A model generated the notes under the pieces. That model was given only the letters and a program-made list of their open reading frames with translations. It did not search any database and was not told the origin of the DNA. DNA of 64,000 bases from Chloroflexota bacterium (GTDB lineage: Bacteria > Chloroflexota > Anaerolineae > Anaerolineales > Villigracilaceae): positions 32,208-96,207 of the forward strand of contig JACRLC010000004.1 of NCBI GenBank assembly GCA_016235425.1, written 5' to 3'. The translations under genes were made by a program, and so were the position numbers. Positions within the stretch are counted from its first letter, which is position 1. Each line of letters opens with the position of its first letter. Shown here piece by piece: positions 59,899-64,000 of the stretch.

Positions 59899-61068
59899 AT
59901 GCAGTTGTTCCCGTACGCCATCCAGACGATCATCCTGGCAGGAAGCGCGATCACTATCTTCCTGCTCGTTATGCATATACGGGGGATAAAAAATTCGCCC
60001 GGCTCCTACCGTTCCGTATTTAATGCGTTGAAAGACGGAGTTCTCGTGCTGGATGACCGGGACATCGTTGTGAACGTCAACTTGGCCGCGGCATCCCTCT
60101 TCCAGGACGCGGGTCAGTTGATTGGCCGGGACATTATTTCACTCTTCCCAAAGTGGGATGAATGGCAGAGGGATAACCCGCCGGATGAATTTGTCCAGGA
60201 GATTTCAAAGGAAACTGCGGGGAATCCGTTGACGCTCAGCCTGCACGTTACCTCCCTGTTTGACTCGCGCGGCAGGCGTAACGGGCGTGCGCTTTTCATC
60301 AGAGATGTCACCGGGCAGAAACTGGCACAGGAGCAGATTGCGGAAGACAGCCGAATGAAGAGTCAACTGCTGGCAAGCCTGGGGCATGATCTCCGTTCCC
60401 CGCTGGGAGCCATTATTGGATATGCGGAGATGTTAAAAGACGGTTCGTTTGGCTCCATGTCCAATGCACAGGTGAATGCCGCCTCCGAGATCCTGGATGG
60501 TGCGACCCAACTGCTGGCTTTTATGAACAATCTCATCGGCCAGATCCAGCTTGAGACGGGCAAGATCGTTTTGCAAGAGTATCCATTTGAAGTCGAGGAA
60601 GTGATCGGTCCCCTGCTCTCGACCATGAACTTCCATGCCCTGAAAAAGGGACTGATCCTCGAACAAACATTTGACCCGAATCTCCCATCCCGTTTAATTG
60701 GCGACCAGTTCTGGCTCAGGCAGATCGTCATGAACCTCGTACACAATTCGGTGAAGTTCACCCGGAACGGCTACGTGCGCGTGAGTTTCGCCAAGCGAAG
60801 TGAAGAGCAATGGATGATCCAAGTGGCGGATACGGGCATCGGCATTCCCATTGACGCCCAGAAGCGCGTGTTCGAAGCGTTCGAACAGGTGCAAAACGTG
60901 GAGACTGCGAAGCAAATCGGATCCGGATTGGGCTTATCCATCGTCGCCGGATTGACTTCGAGCATGAAGGGGATCATTGAACTGCAAAGCGAAGAGGGGA
61001 AAGGGACAACCTTCAGCGTGATCCTGCCGCTGAAAGCGCCGGTCGTTCAAGGCATCCATCAAACCTAA
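59899..61068 (+). CDS. PAS-domain sensor histidine kinase
   Basis: The 389-residue protein has one N-terminal membrane helix (about 8-25), a PAS domain (about 38-145: L-D-D-R-D-I-V-V-N-V-N near 51), HisKA with the phospho-acceptor His163 in H-D-L-R-S-P-L-G-A, and an HATPase domain with N-L-V-H-N-S-V-K-F-T near 280 (N box), D-T-G-I-G-I-P near 314 (G1) and G-S-G-L-G-L-S-I near 342 (G2). All catalytic boxes are intact. No response regulator gene is adjacent, so its partner is unknown. Confidence 0.9.
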   Translation: MQLFPYAIQTIILAGSAITIFLLVMHIRGIKNSPGSYRSVFNALKDGVLVLDDRDIVVNVNLAAASLFQDAGQLIGRDIISLFPKWDEWQRDNPPDEFVQEISKETAGNPLTLSLHVTSLFDSRGRRNGRALFIRDVTGQKLAQEQIAEDSRMKSQLLASLGHDLRSPLGAIIGYAEMLKDGSFGSMSNAQVNAASEILDGATQLLAFMNNLIGQIQLETGKIVLQEYPFEVEEVIGPLLSTMNFHALKKGLILEQTFDPNLPSRLIGDQFWLRQIVMNLVHNSVKFTRNGYVRVSFAKRSEEQWMIQVADTGIGIPIDAQKRVFEAFEQVQNVETAKQIGSGLGLSIVAGLTSSMKGIIELQSEEGKGTTFSVILPLKAPVVQGIHQT

Positions 61069-61146
61069 ATTTCAGTAGATGCCAGCGACATAACACCCCA
61101 AAAACAGAAACGTTAACCAGAATATGATACGAAAGGAGAGTAGGAA

Positions 61147-61332
61147 ATGGCGAACACATATAAAGACCCCGTCTGCGGATTGGAGCTAATTTCTGAAAAT
61201 GTAGGAGCCACCTGGGACATGGACGGGGAAATCTATTATTTCTGCTCACTGGATTGCAAGGAAAGATTTCTGGAAGACCCCGAGGAATTCATCCTGCTGG
61301 GAGAGAATGAAGAAGAGGAAAATTGGCGGTAA
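61147..61332 (+). CDS. YHS domain protein
   Basis: The 61-residue protein is a single YHS-type metal-binding domain: D-P-V-C-G-L near residue 7 and Y-Y-F-C-S-L-D-C-K-E-R-F near 36-47. The three Cys could bind a soft metal (copper or zinc). AAAGGAG is nine bases before ATG. The acidic tail (E-E-E-E) is unusual. A free-standing domain of this type often accompanies copper ATPases, but none is here. Confidence 0.85.
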   Translation: MANTYKDPVCGLELISENVGATWDMDGEIYYFCSLDCKERFLEDPEEFILLGENEEEENWR

Positions 61333-61446
61333 ACAAGTAAAGTTATAATCGAAGGGACTTTAAGAAATATGGGCAGTTATTGATTATTAACTTTCATTGT
61401 GCCATAATGACTATAACCTCATCCGACAACAAGCACAGGAGAAGCC

Positions 61447-62241
61447 ATGACCGCCCGAAAAAGTCCCTTCACTGCATTGGCTGTTTTGTTGAGCGCCCTT
61501 CTCGCCTGCAACGTGCCAGGCGGGCAAGTCAGCAATCAACAACCCGACTTGGCAGGCACCATCACTGCCCAGGCACAGGCACTGGCGCTTCAGGAAACAC
61601 CCAACGTTGTCCTTCCACCGCCGCCCGGTGCAACGGCGACTTTTACAAATACACCGCCTGCCACAGAAACGCCAACCATGACCCTAACGCTCACGCCGTC
61701 GGTCCCAATGGTATCCGTCAGCCAGGACACAAATTGCCGCACAGGCCCGGCAAAAATCTATGATTATGTCGGCGCATTGTTGATCGGTGAAACTGCAGAG
61801 GTGGTGGGAAAAAACACATCCGAAGGCTATTGGATCATCAAAAACCCGGATAGCTCCGGCACGTGCTGGCTATGGGGATATTATGCGACGGTCAGCGGAA
61901 ATACGGCCAATCTCCCTGAATACGATGTGCCTGCCACCCCCACCCCAGGCATCCCCAACCCGCCCAAGAATCTCGAAGTTACAAAAGTATGCGTTCCCAT
62001 CGTGCCGGGAGTGACCTATCAATTGACCGCCATCCTGCAATGGCAGGAGCAGGCGACCAATGAAGATGGCTACAAGGTCTACCGCGACGGTGCATTGATC
62101 GCCAGCCTGCCGCCGGATACGGTGACACATAGCGATCTCTTCCCTGCCGCGCCCGCCGGTCTTGTATTTACTTACGGAGTGGAATCCTTCAATTCAACAG
62201 GGGCATCGGCGAGAAAGACAATTACAACGTTCTGTCCATAA
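61447..62241 (+). CDS. SH3b-domain lipoprotein (paralogue)
   Basis: The 264-residue protein has a lipobox L-L-A-C (Cys21), T/P-rich linker to about 80, an SH3b module (about 85-155: N-C-R-T-G-P-A-K-I-Y-D-Y near 97, W-I-I-K near 131, C-W-L near 140) and a fibronectin-III-like end (N-E-D-G-Y-K-V-Y-R-D-G near 206). Its architecture equals that of 56189-56902. AGGAG precedes the ATG. Confidence 0.82.
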   Translation: MTARKSPFTALAVLLSALLACNVPGGQVSNQQPDLAGTITAQAQALALQETPNVVLPPPPGATATFTNTPPATETPTMTLTLTPSVPMVSVSQDTNCRTGPAKIYDYVGALLIGETAEVVGKNTSEGYWIIKNPDSSGTCWLWGYYATVSGNTANLPEYDVPATPTPGIPNPPKNLEVTKVCVPIVPGVTYQLTAILQWQEQATNEDGYKVYRDGALIASLPPDTVTHSDLFPAAPAGLVFTYGVESFNSTGASARKTITTFCP

Positions 62242-62303
62242 CAAGGAAATCCCTGAAAATGCTCCGGCAGATTACCCCGTCGAACTTGGCGGGCAATTCA
62301 TAG

Positions 62304-62332
62304 TTGACTTTTACAAAGAACTTCTGTATAGT
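62304..62332 (+). promoter_or_regulatory. Strong sigma-70-type promoter before the protease gene
   Basis: TTGACT (62304-62309), 17-bp spacer, TATAGT (62327-62332). It lies about 80 bases before the ATG at 62414, giving a leader of about 75 nt with an excellent AAGGAGGG ribosome site. Confidence 0.8.
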
Positions 62333-62413
62333 ATTAACAGTAATCCAAACATCTTCTCGGGATACAGAAGAAAGCAACAACGTATTTTCACACCTACCCA
62401 TAAGGAGGGTAAT

Positions 62414-64000
62414 ATGTATCACCTGCGCCGCCTACCCATATTTGCATTGATATTGATCCTGCTGATGGCCTTTTTACCGTCAGTGCCAAGCACACAAAAT
62501 GCGAGTGCCCTGCCCCAAGTTCAGCCGAACGAGAATGATCCGTATTTGGACGATGCAGAAATCTACGCAAAAAACATGGGAGTGAGTGTCGAAGAAGCTC
62601 TTCGCCGATTCCACATCCAAGACGCTGTTGGAGATTTAGAAGCTGAATTAAGTGCGAAAGAGGCGGAGACTTTTGCCGGACTTTGGCTTGAGCATTCCCC
62701 GGAATTCCGAATTGTTGTTCAATTTACTGGAGATGCCAATCAAAAAATCAAACCACATATTACTAAAGAAATGGTTGATATACTTGATGTGCGAACCGCA
62801 AAAATATCTCTCGCAGAACTCGAAAAGACCCAAGGAGAATTATTATCCTCCCTCACAGATTTGGAAATACACGTGGAGTCAGAAATAAATGTATACGAGA
62901 ACAATATTACGCTGGCCATAGTCGAAGCCGATAAGACGCGCTTTGATCTTGCTGTACAAAACGGGTTGTTGCAACTTCCAGATTACGTAGTGGTAATTAC
63001 CATTCCAAAACTGGGAGAACCCGAGGCCAACATATATGGCGGACTTGCTATGAACAAATGCAACACTGCTTTTTCTGTTCAGGATATTTATGAAGTATTA
63101 GGCAGAGGCGTCACAACGGCTGGTCACTGTAGTGAAAATTATTCCTTGTCGTATAATGGGATAGGTTTGCCTGCTCAAACTTGGTTAAAAAGTGGCTCTT
63201 ATGATGTCGGTTTCCACACCACACCAGGGTTTACTGTGACAAATCAATTCAAGGCTGGTAATACTGACATACGCAGGGTAACCGCGATCAAGCCGCGAGA
63301 TAATCAGGCGGTTGGTGCATATGTATGTAAATATGGAGTAACCACCGGATATACATGTGGTCATATTAGCTCTAAAACCGTTTATGGGAATGTTAATCCT
63401 CCACTTGCTGCTACTTTTATTCGTGTGGATAACACTGGTGGCTATAATGATCTTTCTTCTGGCGGGGATAGTGGTGGTCCGTGGTTTCTCGGTACTACTG
63501 CTTATGGAATACATCATGCCTCGTCAGGTATTGACCCAAATGATGCAATTTATATGGCAATCAACTATGTAGGCGGACTTGGCGTGAGTGTAGTGTTAGC
63601 TCCTGTCTTTGCGGATGTTCCATGGGACTACTGGGCCTGGCAGGATATCGAGCGCTTGTATAACTCCGGCGTCACAGGTGGATGCTCGACCAATCCAATG
63701 AATTATTGCCCAGATAATAGTGTGACACGCGCTCAAATGGCAGTCTTCCTGTTGAAGGGCAAATATGGCTCAACTTATACCCCGCCTGCTGTGGGAAGCA
63801 GTACAGGTTTCAATGATGTAGCAACGAATTACTGGGCGGCGGCCTGGATCAAGCAATTAGCGGCTGAGGGAATTACTTCCGGGTGTTCATGGAGTCCGCC
63901 GCTTTACTGTCCAGAATCAACTACAACCCATGCCCAGATGGCGATCTTCCTATTGAAGTCTAAACATGGCTCTGCTTATACTCCACCTGCCGTGGGAAAC
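62414..64000 (+). CDS. Secreted S1-type serine protease with SLH-like repeats, 3' end missing
   Basis: The frame runs open from ATG 62414 to the window end (529 codons). A signal peptide (1-33) and a pro-region (to about 190) precede a chymotrypsin-like domain of the streptogrisin/alpha-lytic type: T-T-A-G-H-C with His238, Y-D-V-G-F with Asp264, and S-G-G-D-S-G-G-P-W with Ser353. From residue about 397 two SLH-like modules follow (F-A-D-V-P-W-D-Y-W-A; G-C-S-T-N-P ... Y-C-P; R-A-Q-M-A-V-F-L-L), with a third probably beyond the end. It should be exported, matured by removal of the pro-region, and held at the cell surface. Confidence 0.88.
   Translation, partial: MYHLRRLPIFALILILLMAFLPSVPSTQNASALPQVQPNENDPYLDDAEIYAKNMGVSVEEALRRFHIQDAVGDLEAELSAKEAETFAGLWLEHSPEFRIVVQFTGDANQKIKPHITKEMVDILDVRTAKISLAELEKTQGELLSSLTDLEIHVESEINVYENNITLAIVEADKTRFDLAVQNGLLQLPDYVVVITIPKLGEPEANIYGGLAMNKCNTAFSVQDIYEVLGRGVTTAGHCSENYSLSYNGIGLPAQTWLKSGSYDVGFHTTPGFTVTNQFKAGNTDIRRVTAIKPRDNQAVGAYVCKYGVTTGYTCGHISSKTVYGNVNPPLAATFIRVDNTGGYNDLSSGGDSGGPWFLGTTAYGIHHASSGIDPNDAIYMAINYVGGLGVSVVLAPVFADVPWDYWAWQDIERLYNSGVTGGCSTNPMNYCPDNSVTRAQMAVFLLKGKYGSTYTPPAVGSSTGFNDVATNYWAAAWIKQLAAEGITSGCSWSPPLYCPESTTTHAQMAIFLLKSKHGSAYTPPAVGN

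Overview
The window reads as a chromosome segment from a member of the Chloroflexota, most likely class Anaerolineae (order Anaerolineales). This placement is an inference from gene content: F420 biosynthesis together with a complete-looking menaquinone block, lipoproteins with SH3b domains, cysteine-containing SLH-like repeats at the C-termini of secreted proteins, GT-C type membrane proteins, and very many palindromic interspersed repeats. No rRNA, tRNA, CRISPR array or prophage was recognised. Both ends cut genes: a class A beta-lactamase-like protein at the left and an S1-type secreted protease with SLH repeats at the right.

Layout. 1-5.5 kb: serine hydrolase, zinc-ribbon coiled-coil protein, membrane-anchored NACHT-HEAT ATPase and an SsnA-like amidohydrolase. 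5.6-12.1 kb: coenzyme F420 cluster (npdG, cofE, cofD, cofC, a stand-alone FbiB-type nitroreductase, a PPOX-type and an LLM-type putative F420 enzyme) with a decayed pyrophosphatase-like gene and a four-helix-bundle protein between them. 12.2-20.2 kb: an autoregulated-looking TetR gene, then menF-menD-menB-menE-aroF-menH, which would carry chorismate to menaquinone precursors; menC and menA are not here. 20.2-31.3 kb: permease remnant, hemolysin III, a RAYT transposase with its REP palindromes, a flavoprotein, a DUF1801 gene broken by a MITE, a GT-C protein, an Asn/Asp-rich lipoprotein, a DMT transporter, homocysteine methyltransferase and a diguanylate cyclase.

31.5-39.7 kb is the most unusual segment: four closely packed genes encode a C39-like/SH3b protein, a TIR-TM-WD40 protein, a SLATT/DUF4231-like membrane protein and a three-part protein (TIR-fold/deoxyribosyltransferase-like, TRAFs-binding TPR, SLOG-like). 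The combination resembles predicted nucleotide-signal conflict systems and is the best candidate for an undescribed system. 39.7-49.3 kb holds miscellaneous housekeeping and membrane genes plus a frameshifted beta-helix/SLH protein. 49.6-56.2 kb holds tyrosine/homogentisate catabolism (hppD, fahA, hmgA, flavin reductase) interspersed with c-di-GMP-type proteins and lipoproteins. 56.9-64 kb has a VapBC-like pair with a broken toxin, typA, a sensor kinase, a YHS protein and secreted proteins.

A second theme is the repeats. At least six palindromic families lie between genes, inside genes and at gene ends. Several proteins carry peptides encoded by repeats: CofD and FAH share SPLLxGEGxGVR, MenE and AroF share the tail QKSGDF, TetR and the 21.5-kb membrane protein end in repeat-encoded tails, and MenD and the RAYT itself contain in-frame REP insertions.
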